Positions 26,101 through 36,073 of a stretch of 64,000 bases of DNA are shown piece after piece. Positions within the stretch are counted from its first letter, which is position 1, and each line of letters opens with the position of its first letter. Under the pieces are notes generated by a model. The model was not told where the DNA came from and searched no databases. It saw only the letters and a list, made by a program, of their open reading frames with translations. This stretch comes from Myxococcales bacterium (GTDB lineage: Bacteria; Myxococcota_A; Bradymonadia; Bradymonadales; Bradymonadaceae): the NCBI GenBank assembly GCA_007120035.1, contig SKON01000193.1:1-64000 (forward strand), given 5' to 3'. The translations under genes and the position numbers were made by a program.

Positions 26101-29043
26101 AGGAGGTCGGAGTCGGAGCGGACCTTCTGGGTGGCCGGTCAAGATCGTCGGGGCGCCCAGACCGCCGAAGAGGGGCAGATCGTGTTGATCCCCGAGAAGG
26201 ATGAGGTGGCCGTGGGGGAGACGGCGCGGTTGTTCGTGCAGGCGCCGTTCTACCCCATGGACGCCGTGGTGGAGCTGCGGCGCGACGGTCGGTACGACCG
26301 GCGGCATGTGCGGATCACCGCCGAGGATCCCGTGGTGGAGGTAGAGATCAAGGAGGAGATGATCCCCAACGTCTATGTGTCCGTGATGGCCCTCTCCGCC
26401 GGGGACGCCTACCAGGCCGAGGACTTCGCGTCGGGGACGATCAATCTCCCCGTCGATCGGGACCGGCGGCGGCTGAACGTGGAGGTGAAACCGCGGGAGT
26501 CGGCGGTCACTCCGGGGGCTCAGGTCGAGGTGGAGGCCGTCGTACGAGATCATCAGGGGGACCCCGTGGAGGACGCCCGAGTGGTGCTCTTCGCCGTGGA
26601 CGAGGCGATCCTTGCGATCAGCGGGTATGACCTCCTGGACCTGGCGGAGCTCTTCTATCCGACCCGTCAGGCCGGTGCCCAGGACGTGCGGAGTCGGTCG
26701 TGGCTCCTCCTGGAGACCGAGGAGATGTCCGAGCCCTCACCGGATGTGGACGAGGGCCGCCGGAGTCCGCGGACGAGAGCTCCGGCGCGACCGCGGCCGG
26801 CCCCGGCGGGGGCGGCGATGAGGGCGGAGTCGGCCCCGAGCATCGACCTGCTCGAAGGTGCGCCGTCCGGCGGGAGAGGGGGTACACCGCCGGCGATTCA
26901 GATGCGAGAGGTCTTCGACGCCCTGGCGTTCTTTCGGGCCGACCTGACCACCGACGGCCAGGGCCGCGTCGAGGTGCGGGAGCAGCTCCCGGAGAGCCTG
27001 ACCCGTTATCGGGTGATGGCCCTGGCCGTGGAGGGGCCCCGGAGGTTTGGGGGTGGGGAGGAGACGATCACGGCCCGGTTACCCTTGATGGTGCGGCCTT
27101 CGCAGCCCCGATTCTTGAACGTCGACGATGAGTTCGAGTTCCCCGTGGTGATTCAGAACCAGACCACCGAGGAGATGGTCGTGGACGTGGCCTTGCGGTC
27201 GACGACGACCCTGGAGTGGTCCGAGCCCCCGGGGCGGAGGGTCCGAGTCCCGGCGGCGAACCGCGTAGAGGTTCGGTTCGGTGCTCGGGCGGCGAGCGCC
27301 GGGACCGTGAGGGCTCAGGCGGTGGTGGCCAGTGGGCCTGATAGTGACGCGGCCCTGGTGGATTTCCCGGTGCTGACACCGGCCACCACGGAGGCTTTTG
27401 CCACCTACGGGTCCCTCTTTGAGGAAGACGTGATCCTGCAGGCCCTGCAGGTGCCCGACAAGGTGTATAGCCAGTTCGGCGGCCTCGACGTGCAGACCTC
27501 GTCGACGCAATTGCAGGCACTGACGGACGCGCTCCTCTATCTGGTGACCTATCGGTTCGCCTGCACGGAGCAGCTCGCCAGTCGGATCCTGTCGGTGTTG
27601 GCGCTCTACGACGTGTTGGAGGCCTTCGACGCCCCGGACCTACCCTCGGCCGGGGAGCTTCGGAGCGCGCTCAACGGGTGGGTGACCCAACTGGCCCGCA
27701 ACCAGCGGGGTGACGGAGGCTTCGGGTTCTGGGAGAGCTCCGACGAGAGCTGGCCGTTTGTGACGGCCCACGCCGCGTTCGCCCTGTGGCAGGCCGAGGA
27801 GGCCGGTGTGGAGATCCCAATGGGGGTCCTGAATCGGGCGATGGTCTACCTGGGGAACATGGAGCTCCATGTGAACAGGTACCAGTCCGCGCGGGTGCAG
27901 GGGTCGATCGAAGCCTACGGGCTCTACGTACGGCACCGGATGGGGCGAGCCGAGGCCTCGGAGCTGGACCGGGTGGTCACCCGGTATGGGGTGGAGAGGC
28001 TGTCTATGGAGGCCCTGGGGTGGATGCTGCCCATGGCGTCGGGTACCCGGTGGGAGGAGCGGTTCCGCCAGCGGATCGAGAACCAGGTCCAGGAGACGGC
28101 GGCGACAGCGGAGTTCCAGGAGTCCTACCACTCCGATGCCTATCGGCTGCTCCACACGACGCGCCGCACCGACGGGGTCGTCCTCGATGGTCTGTTGCAG
28201 ACCGATCCGGACCATCACCTGGTGGAGAAGGTGGTGCGGGGTCTGCTTGGCCATCGGAGCCGGGGCCGGTGGGGGAACACCCAGGAGAACGTGTTCATCC
28301 TGATGGCGCTGCGGCGGTACTTCGACGAGTACGAGGCCGACGAGCCGGACTTCATCGCCCGGGCCTGGCTCGGGGAGGCGCAGATCTCGGAGCACGCCTA
28401 TTCCGGACGGACCACGGAGCGTCATCAGGTGATGGTGCCCATGAGCTACCTGAAGGAGCAGGAGGAGGAGCGGTTGCCCCTGGTGCTGCAGCGCGATGGC
28501 CAGGGGCGGATGTACTACCGGGTGGGGGTGCGGTATGCCCCGAAGGATCGAAACCTGGCCCCTCTGGACGAGGGGTTCCTGGTGGAGCGGACCTACGAAG
28601 CCGTCGACGACGAGGACGACGTGCGCCGAACCGAGGAGGGCTGGGAGATCCGAGCCGGCGCCCGGGTTCGGGTGGAGCTGTCGATGACCGTGCCGGCCCG
28701 ACGGTATCACGTGGCCCTGGTGGACTGGTTGCCCGCGGGGTTTGAACCCATCAACACGGCTCTGGCTGTCAGCCAGGTCGAGGAGGGGTTGGCCGGCGGG
28801 AGCTCGACACGCCGGGGATGGGGGTGGTGGTTTTTTAGCCGCCCCTGGTTTGAGCACGAGAACCTTCGGGACGAGCGGGTGGAGGCCTTCGCGTCGTTGG
28901 TGCATCACGGCACCTACACCTACAGCTACGTGGCCCGGGCTACCACGCCGGGGACCTTCATCGCGATGCCGGCCAAGGCCGAGGAGATGTACCACCCCGA
29001 GACCTTTGGTCGAAGTAGCACCGAGGTGGTGCGGATCCGATGA
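23164..29043 (+). CDS. Bacterial alpha-2-macroglobulin lipoprotein with intact thioester
   Basis: Large lipoprotein (1959 residues, lipobox TLMAC) that would trap attacking proteases in the periplasm or at the surface. A series of MG-type beta domains is followed by a Pro/Arg/Glu-rich segment around residues 1190-1240, the likely bait region, then MEVFDALAFFRADL-like alpha-2-macroglobulin start block and the thioester motif CTEQ at 1467-1470. After it comes an all-helical thioester domain (GGFGFWESSDESWPFVTAHAAFAL) and the C-terminal receptor-binding-like domain. Unlike the classical E. coli pair there is no PbpC gene beside it. ATG 23164 puts the lipobox at the right distance from the start. 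The 3' end is followed by a hairpin. Confidence 0.93.
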   Translation: MKRMCSRGLLLMMMATLMACPSRADREADEVGIERSTHEEAVIPGDDWQPVPVVSGEPLEARELQALLDRLPPLQAEEADEVAFLRRAESLPVPLAGEPLEGEWPPDLSALAPSAEVEGPLTVRAFRPDGEVTPPFQVALVFDRPMIALGAVGELPIPEVEMTPAVAGRWRWLGTQTLVFQPSEPFPMATEFAVEVPVGTRGLQGDPMVAEERFTFSTPAPKVVSVFPTGGPRSADAAVLVVFDQPVHPETAGAIEINDGAQVPMTPLARDDLPEELERYESILEQRRGILLRPERSYRDGATVSVNVRGPIRSMEGPILGTESHRATFRVRGEFRITEAGCWRGECQPNQAIPVRLTNPVASGADLSGVEMSPEVKDLRVLNHGSNLSLQGDFQPRTTYQVTLPASLEDAFGQSLQGARTRSVQVGAYPSLVAGPSQPMVVQALSAEKSFPVAVAEVASFRSRVYRVTPDDWDAAQRYRRRQAEAFNLSPASSRIWRFSQQERQERRELAIDLSDALPEGRGHALVVLDQAEGYRGTPRWVFWVQRTDLAADVTADGRSLLVRVTRHSDGSAVAGAEVVDSRRGTVLGETDERGELEVPLRGTVEQLIVRDETDSLVIPGGGNVHWDGRWATSPTITEHLWGVIDDREMYKPGETVSLTGWIRTRENTPRADLEMSGRGELTYRVLDPRGAEIGSGTARMDRFGGFDVSFEIPEGANLGTATVVLTQGGSSHRHRFQIQEFRRPEYEVTLESSSGPHMVGESTRWEGLAEYYTGGALPGADSSWRFRESAATFRPPGWSHFSFGTFRPWWSPWGRGGSGDTESFEVLPEEFRRGLQDRQTDGSGRDVVSAVFESPERGMPRTVTATISVMDVNRQSWEASDAVLVHPGELYVGLRSERSFVRGQEPYVLELIAVDVDGEVVEGAPIEVKLFRRRGWQREESSEESCERRSGEEAVKCRFEGLSPGAYQVVATVTDSRGRRSESERTFWVAGQDRRGAQTAEEGQIVLIPEKDEVAVGETARLFVQAPFYPMDAVVELRRDGRYDRRHVRITAEDPVVEVEIKEEMIPNVYVSVMALSAGDAYQAEDFASGTINLPVDRDRRRLNVEVKPRESAVTPGAQVEVEAVVRDHQGDPVEDARVVLFAVDEAILAISGYDLLDLAELFYPTRQAGAQDVRSRSWLLLETEEMSEPSPDVDEGRRSPRTRAPARPRPAPAGAAMRAESAPSIDLLEGAPSGGRGGTPPAIQMREVFDALAFFRADLTTDGQGRVEVREQLPESLTRYRVMALAVEGPRRFGGGEETITARLPLMVRPSQPRFLNVDDEFEFPVVIQNQTTEEMVVDVALRSTTTLEWSEPPGRRVRVPAANRVEVRFGARAASAGTVRAQAVVASGPDSDAALVDFPVLTPATTEAFATYGSLFEEDVILQALQVPDKVYSQFGGLDVQTSSTQLQALTDALLYLVTYRFACTEQLASRILSVLALYDVLEAFDAPDLPSAGELRSALNGWVTQLARNQRGDGGFGFWESSDESWPFVTAHAAFALWQAEEAGVEIPMGVLNRAMVYLGNMELHVNRYQSARVQGSIEAYGLYVRHRMGRAEASELDRVVTRYGVERLSMEALGWMLPMASGTRWEERFRQRIENQVQETAATAEFQESYHSDAYRLLHTTRRTDGVVLDGLLQTDPDHHLVEKVVRGLLGHRSRGRWGNTQENVFILMALRRYFDEYEADEPDFIARAWLGEAQISEHAYSGRTTERHQVMVPMSYLKEQEEERLPLVLQRDGQGRMYYRVGVRYAPKDRNLAPLDEGFLVERTYEAVDDEDDVRRTEEGWEIRAGARVRVELSMTVPARRYHVALVDWLPAGFEPINTALAVSQVEEGLAGGSSTRRGWGWWFFSRPWFEHENLRDERVEAFASLVHHGTYTYSYVARATTPGTFIAMPAKAEEMYHPETFGRSSTEVVRIR

Positions 29044-29048
29044 CGTTT

Positions 29049-29068
29049 ACACCCCCGGGTGGGGGTGT
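29049..29068 (+). terminator. Hairpin after the macroglobulin gene
   Basis: A perfect 8-bp stem ACACCCCC/GGGGGTGT with a 4-base loop starts six bases after the stop. A short TTTT comes eight bases later, so termination is likely but may be partial. Confidence 0.55.
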
Positions 29069-29121
29069 TAGGTTTTGCATCCTACAGGTTGACCCATGCT
29101 CGATGAGCCCCGGAGGCGAAG

Positions 29122-30282
29122 ATGACCGGAAACCTAGAGGCCCCGCTGTCAGGCAAGGAGATCTCACAGGCCCTGGACCCGGACTGGCGAGCGTCCGTCT
29201 CGGATGCGCTGGCCCAGGAGTTGGGTCGGCGAAGCGCTCCCCGGGTGGCCCTGGTGGGGTTTCAGGCGGCGACCTACTTCGAAGAGGTGGCCGCCCGGGC
29301 GTCGTCGGTGGTGATCGTGGAGCCTCGCCAGTCGGTGGTGGAGAATCTCAGGCGGGCCGTGGTCAGCCAGGAGCTGGGAAAGAAGGTGTCCATCGTGGTC
29401 GGGGATCCAGAGACGGTGAAGCTGGAAGAGGCCGTGGACGTGGCGGTGTATCTGCCGCGGTCGGTGTGGATGATGGAGGGACCCGACGCGGCGGTGCTGG
29501 CTCACCTGCGTTCGACGTTGAAGACAGGAGGCGCGCTGATCCCGGGGCGAATCGTGCAGCTCTTGGAACTGGCCAACGCCACGACCCACCTGTCGGGGAT
29601 CTCGCTGCGGCAGCCCCGGTACAGCCTGGCCGGGGAGCCCGTGGCGACCTTGAGTGAGTCCAAGCACTTTCTGACCACCCGATTCGACGGCGGGCAGGGT
29701 AGCGGCCCGGCGGTGGACGACACGATCATCGTCCGGCCTGTGGTCAGCGGGGTGGTCAGCGCCCTGAGGTTGACCTCCGTGGTGGAGCTCGTTCCCGGGG
29801 CGATTCAGATCTCCAGCGAGTCCGGGCTCCGATCGATCCTGGTGCCCTTGAGGGAGGACATCGATGTGGAGGCGGGCAAACCGGTGAGCATTCGGGTTCG
29901 GTACGAGCCGGGCAAGGGGTTGCACTCGGCACGATTCAGCGCTCGACAGCTCACCGAAGAAGACGAGCCCCCTGATCTTCCCGAGGAGCATGCCGTGATC
30001 CGGGGATTTCAGGATCGGCTCACGGAGCTGATGGCTCAGGTGGACTCCATCGGCCGAGGCTCCGACCTGGACCGAGTGGTGGCCTACACTCGTCGGCCTC
30101 ACGGAGACGTCACGCGGCTGACGGCGCTCTTCTGGGCGGTGGATGAGGAGTTTCGGCGCCCCCTGCGGGAGATCGTGGAGGCCTTTCGGCGAAAGGCTTC
30201 CGAAGAGCTGGGCCAGACGCCCACCGATGAGGCGGTCTACGAGCTGATGATTCAGGTCTACGAAAAGGGGCGGTCTTCCTGA
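29122..30282 (+). CDS. PRMT-like class I methyltransferase-fold protein
   Basis: A cytoplasmic protein of 386 residues. About 40-75 looks like the first half of a Rossmann methyltransferase (VALVGFQAATYFEEVAARASSVVIVEP), where the expected glycine-rich motif I is replaced by GFQAAT. About 100-150 matches the PRMT order of an acidic loop followed by LKTGGALIPGRI, and the following beta-rich part (SGISLRQPRYSLAGEP) fits the PRMT barrel. The last 100 residues are helical. The weakened SAM-binding motif leaves catalysis in doubt. GGAGG sits five bases before ATG 29122. I have no functional partner to suggest. Confidence 0.6.
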   Translation: MTGNLEAPLSGKEISQALDPDWRASVSDALAQELGRRSAPRVALVGFQAATYFEEVAARASSVVIVEPRQSVVENLRRAVVSQELGKKVSIVVGDPETVKLEEAVDVAVYLPRSVWMMEGPDAAVLAHLRSTLKTGGALIPGRIVQLLELANATTHLSGISLRQPRYSLAGEPVATLSESKHFLTTRFDGGQGSGPAVDDTIIVRPVVSGVVSALRLTSVVELVPGAIQISSESGLRSILVPLREDIDVEAGKPVSIRVRYEPGKGLHSARFSARQLTEEDEPPDLPEEHAVIRGFQDRLTELMAQVDSIGRGSDLDRVVAYTRRPHGDVTRLTALFWAVDEEFRRPLREIVEAFRRKASEELGQTPTDEAVYELMIQVYEKGRSS

Positions 30283-30347
30283 GCGACGGCCTGCAGGAGT
30301 AGTGGTGGTTGAGTGTTGAAGTCAGTGTCGAAGTAAGAGGTGGTGGT

Positions 30348-31988
30348 ATGCCGTGGCGAGTTCGATGGGTGGTGGTATTCGCGTTGGCCTGTGGGATGAT
30401 GGCCGTGCCCGAGGCAGAGGCACAGGACGGTGGGTTCGACCTACAGACGTTGCGTCCAGCGATGGGGCCCGACGCGATTCTGGTCACCGAGAGCGCCGAG
30501 GTGTTCGAGCACTTCCGGCCCTACGGAGGAGTGTTCTTCGACTACATGAACCAGCCCTTGATGCTGCGGTTCGAGGACGACACCCGGGTGCCCGTGGTGG
30601 ATCATCGCCTCACGGGGCATTTTCGGGCCGGGGTGGGGCTCTTTGACCACCTGCAGTTGGACATCGGGGTGCCCCTGGTACTGGCCAACGACGGGCGATA
30701 TGGGGAGGCCGACTTAGGGGGGACGACCCTGGGGACCTTCGAGCTGAACCTGAAGGGGGCGCTATTGTCGAGCCTCGATGGGCCCGTGGGGTTGGGGGCG
30801 ATGGTGTCTGTCTTCGGCGGGGGGAACCCGGAGCAGTTCGCCGGCGACTCGGGGCTGGGGTTTTCGTTTCGATTTCTGGCGGATACCTGGTTTTCAACGC
30901 CCCTGGGGCTGACCATGGTGGCGGCGAACTTCGGGGTCCGGGATCGGGCGACCCAGACCTTCCACGACGCGGAGTTGGGGATGAATCTGACCTACGGGGT
31001 GGGCGCACAGACCGAGGTGGTGGACGGGTTTTTGATGGTGGGGTTGGAGTTGATGGGGCAGACCGTGTTGCGGGAGCCGTCGCGGACGACGAGCCCCATG
31101 GAGGCGCTGGGGTCGGTGAGCTTTCTGGCCGCCGACGGGTTGGAGGTCAAAGCCGGGGTCGGCCTGGGCGTGGTGGGCGGCGTGGGGAGTCCCCGGGCCC
31201 GAGGGCTCTTGGGCTTCACTTACAGTCCGGTCTGGGATCGGGAGCCCGCGGTGGCCGACGACTTTTGTCCGCCCGAGCCCGAGGGGTTCACCGGGCCCTA
31301 TGACGCCGACGGCTGCGCGATCACCCCGGAGACCTTCCGGGGCTGTGGCAACCTGGTGGCCGACTGGGAAGGGGCCGTTGACCGCTGGGGGTGCCCCGTG
31401 CTGGACAGCGACGGCGACGGAGTGCTGGACTTCGACGATCAATGTCCCTTCGAGCCGGCGGTGTTCATCGAGGGTGCCGGGGCCGACGGTTGCCCCGACT
31501 ATGACGTCGACGGCGATGGGATCCCGAATATCGAGGACCACTGTCCGCTGGAGCCCGGGCTGCGGGCCTATGACGGGTGTCCACCGCCGGCTGATGAAGA
31601 GCAGGTCGTGCGGCGTCAGGACGTGATCGAGATCCGGGAGCGGGTCCACTTCGAGACCAATCGAGCGATCATCAAGGAGGAGTCCTACGGCCTGCTGGAG
31701 GAGGTGGCGCTCGTGCTGCGGAATCACCCCGACATTCTCTTGGTGGAGGTAGCGGGACATACCGACGTCCGTGGTGACGCCGACTACAACCGGATGCTCT
31801 CCGAGGAGCGGGCCCGGGCGGTGCGGGAATTCTTGATCGACCGCGGAGTGCGGGCGGCGCGGCTGTCGGCCCGAGGCTACGGGGCCTCAGAGCTTCTGTC
31901 CGAGGAGGACTCCGACGAGGCCCACGCCCAGAATCGGCGGGTGGAGTTTCGGATCTTGCGACAGGGCGAAGAGGAGGATCACCGGTAG
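30348..31988 (+). CDS. OmpA-family outer-membrane protein with TSP3 calcium repeats
   Basis: A 546-residue envelope protein. Signal peptide (ending AEAQDGG), a beta-rich N-terminal region of about 280 residues that is likely a barrel, then two thrombospondin-type-3 repeats (DSDGDGVLDFDDQCP and DVDGDGIPNIEDHCP) that bind calcium, and a C-terminal OmpA domain with the peptidoglycan-binding pattern VAGHTDVRGDADYNRMLSEERA and NRRVEF. It would tether the outer membrane to the cell wall. ATG 30348 is preceded by a GAGGTGG site. Its 3' end overlaps the convergent gene by ten bases. Confidence 0.92.
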   Translation: MPWRVRWVVVFALACGMMAVPEAEAQDGGFDLQTLRPAMGPDAILVTESAEVFEHFRPYGGVFFDYMNQPLMLRFEDDTRVPVVDHRLTGHFRAGVGLFDHLQLDIGVPLVLANDGRYGEADLGGTTLGTFELNLKGALLSSLDGPVGLGAMVSVFGGGNPEQFAGDSGLGFSFRFLADTWFSTPLGLTMVAANFGVRDRATQTFHDAELGMNLTYGVGAQTEVVDGFLMVGLELMGQTVLREPSRTTSPMEALGSVSFLAADGLEVKAGVGLGVVGGVGSPRARGLLGFTYSPVWDREPAVADDFCPPEPEGFTGPYDADGCAITPETFRGCGNLVADWEGAVDRWGCPVLDSDGDGVLDFDDQCPFEPAVFIEGAGADGCPDYDVDGDGIPNIEDHCPLEPGLRAYDGCPPPADEEQVVRRQDVIEIRERVHFETNRAIIKEESYGLLEEVALVLRNHPDILLVEVAGHTDVRGDADYNRMLSEERARAVREFLIDRGVRAARLSARGYGASELLSEEDSDEAHAQNRRVEFRILRQGEEEDHR

Positions 31989-32566
31989 TCCCGCCGCTCC
32001 AGGGTGGAGTCGAGGTTCATGAACCAGGCGTGCTCGAGGTCGGGGTCGCACTGGTAGATCGAGGCCTCGCTGTCCTCATCGTCGGCGTCGGCCTCCTCCT
32101 CGTCGAGCCGGACCGGCCCTCGCTCGTCCTCGCACTGGCCGTCGACGCAATCAGCGCCGAGCGGGCATTGGGGGTGGCGGCGGATCCAGAAGAGGTGCAG
32201 CTCCACCTCTTCGGGATCGTCATCGAGGTTCAACCGTTTGACCCTGGTGTTCACCAGGACCCGGGCTCGTCGGTTGGTGGAGTCCACCTCGGACCGGACG
32301 ATCCGAAAGTCCAGGATGTCCAGCATCTCGGGGCGAACCTTGAAGAGGCTCTCGATGGAGCGACCGATGTCGACCCGATCCTGCTCCAGCTCGTGATGGT
32401 AGAGCGCCGAGGATCGAAAGTCCTTGAACTGAATATCCTCCATGAAGCTCGAGGAGAGCTCCCGGACGATACGGCGATCCTGGTTGAAGGGCTCTGTGAC
32501 GTAGAGGACGCCCCCCACGGTGACGGCCACGAGAGCGATGATGGTGACGATCGTATATCGGCGCAT
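31979..32566 (-). CDS. Membrane-anchored protein of unknown function
   Basis: A 195-residue protein with one N-terminal membrane helix (about 5-24) and a soluble, probably periplasmic remainder. A helical central part (FKDFRSSALYHHELEQDRVDIGRSIESLF) is followed by a beta pattern ending VKRLNLDDDPEEVELHLFW and a loop with four cysteines (CPLGADCVDGQCED, YQCDP). Acidic residues dominate the C-terminal third. It is convergent with and overlaps the OmpA gene by ten bases. No family recognised. Confidence 0.75.
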   Translation of the reverse strand: MRRYTIVTIIALVAVTVGGVLYVTEPFNQDRRIVRELSSSFMEDIQFKDFRSSALYHHELEQDRVDIGRSIESLFKVRPEMLDILDFRIVRSEVDSTNRRARVLVNTRVKRLNLDDDPEEVELHLFWIRRHPQCPLGADCVDGQCEDERGPVRLDEEEADADDEDSEASIYQCDPDLEHAWFMNLDSTLERRDYR

Positions 32567-32637
32567 CGGAAAAAACTCGGCAAAGGTGCCCGTGGTTGGA
32601 GCGATAAGTGTAGAGACCGCGACGAGGAACGTCGATC

Positions 32638-32666
32638 TTGAAATCGGCGAAAACTTTCATTACAAG
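32638..32666 (+). promoter_or_regulatory. Sigma-70-type promoter of the NQ-repeat lipoprotein gene
   Basis: TTGAAA, 17 bases, TACAAG, with an initiation point expected about 55 bases before ATG 32729. The last six spacer bases and the -10 box (TTTCAT TACAAG) are shared with the ychF promoter at 60464. Confidence 0.68.
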
Positions 32667-32728
32667 TGGCCCGGTCTGTAGAAGCCAAATTGGTCTAACG
32701 AAAAGTCCTTCACCGGATAAGGAACGAG

Positions 32729-35122
<2,394 letters not shown>

Positions 35123-35147
35123 AAACCCGCTCCTGCGGTAGGACGAG

Positions 35148-35180
35148 ACCCGGCGAGCCGTGACGGCTCGCCGGGTTTTT
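35148..35180 (+). terminator. Strong Rho-independent terminator
   Basis: A perfect 13-bp stem (35148-35160 with 35164-35176) and a 3-base loop, ending in a T tract at 35176-35180. It ends transcription of the FG-GAP lipoprotein gene. Confidence 0.95.
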
Positions 35181-35239
35181 CTTGTGTTCTGAGGTACAAG
35201 GGATATCCTCGCCAGGATCCTGAGTTACGGAGGCCCCCG

Positions 35240-36037
35240 ATGAAAATTTGTCCAAATTGCGGTAAAGAAGTTTCAGAGACGTCGATTCACTGCGGTCATT
35301 GCGGCCATCGACTGCAGGTGGAGCAGAAGAAGACGATGATCGGTATGGGGGCTGTGGACCCGGCGTGGAGAGAGCAGCTGGAGCAAGCCCGAGAGCAGGC
35401 CGGAGGGGGCGATGGGGAGCAGGCCGAGGCCCCGGTGCCGACGCTGGAGATGGAGGACTCCGACGCCCCGACACAGATGATGGACGCTGTCCCAGGTCAG
35501 GACGAGGAGTCGCCGTCGCCAGTGGCCGGGGAGGCGGCGTTTGCGCCCACCGAGATCCATCACAACTTAAAGGAGCGGGCCACGGGCGTCACAGAGGCGG
35601 CGGAGTCGCCGGCGGTAGAGAAGCCGAACGACGAGGGCGTGGCCCCCGGAAACGTCACAGGACCCCAGGCGTTCGCGGCCACGGAGGCCCACGAGCAGGT
35701 CACCATCCCCCCCGGGCCGGACGGAACCTTTGGCGGCCAGACGGAGCCCACGGCGGCTCCGGACTTCTCCAGTGAGGGGCCTGGTGGAACCGACCTGGAA
35801 GCAGGTCCGGATCAGAAAGAGGAGTGGTCCACTCCGGGCACCAACCTGGAGGGGTTCGGAGACGACGTATCGACGAGCTCCACGGCCCTGGCCGCCACCG
35901 AGGAGGATTCCTTGGTGGAGGGCGAAGAGAAAGAGGGGAAGAGCCGCACCATGTTGATCGTAGGCGGGATCATCGGGCTTCTCTTCTTCTGCTGCCTGAT
36001 CTCGGCGGTGATCTACTTCGCCATGTCTTTCCTCTGA
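35240..36037 (+). CDS. Zinc-ribbon protein with C-terminal membrane anchor
   Basis: A 265-residue protein. The N-terminus is a zinc ribbon (CPNCG at 4-8 and CGHCG at 18-22), then a long acidic, Thr/Pro-rich disordered region. Within it a motif of the kind APTQMMDA, FAPTEIHHN, AATEAHEQVT recurs; such T-x-[MIAV] sites resemble phosphothreonine targets of FHA domains, which is inference. The C-terminus is a single membrane helix (about 241-262) with no tail. GGAGG is well placed before ATG 35240. Similar zinc-ribbon/tail-anchored proteins are common in myxobacteria; the function is unknown. Confidence 0.8.
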   Translation: MKICPNCGKEVSETSIHCGHCGHRLQVEQKKTMIGMGAVDPAWREQLEQAREQAGGGDGEQAEAPVPTLEMEDSDAPTQMMDAVPGQDEESPSPVAGEAAFAPTEIHHNLKERATGVTEAAESPAVEKPNDEGVAPGNVTGPQAFAATEAHEQVTIPPGPDGTFGGQTEPTAAPDFSSEGPGGTDLEAGPDQKEEWSTPGTNLEGFGDDVSTSSTALAATEEDSLVEGEEKEGKSRTMLIVGGIIGLLFFCCLISAVIYFAMSFL

Positions 36038-36073
36038 GTCAGGCCCGGTGAGTCAGGCCCGGTGAGTCAGGCC
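36035..36073. repeat. 14-bp tandem repeat carrying both convergent stop codons
   Basis: TGAGTCAGGCCCGG occurs twice and a third copy is 11 bases long. The first copy supplies the stop of the zinc-ribbon gene (36035-36037) and the third supplies, on the minus strand, the stop of the EgsA gene (36067-36069). Confidence 0.85.
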
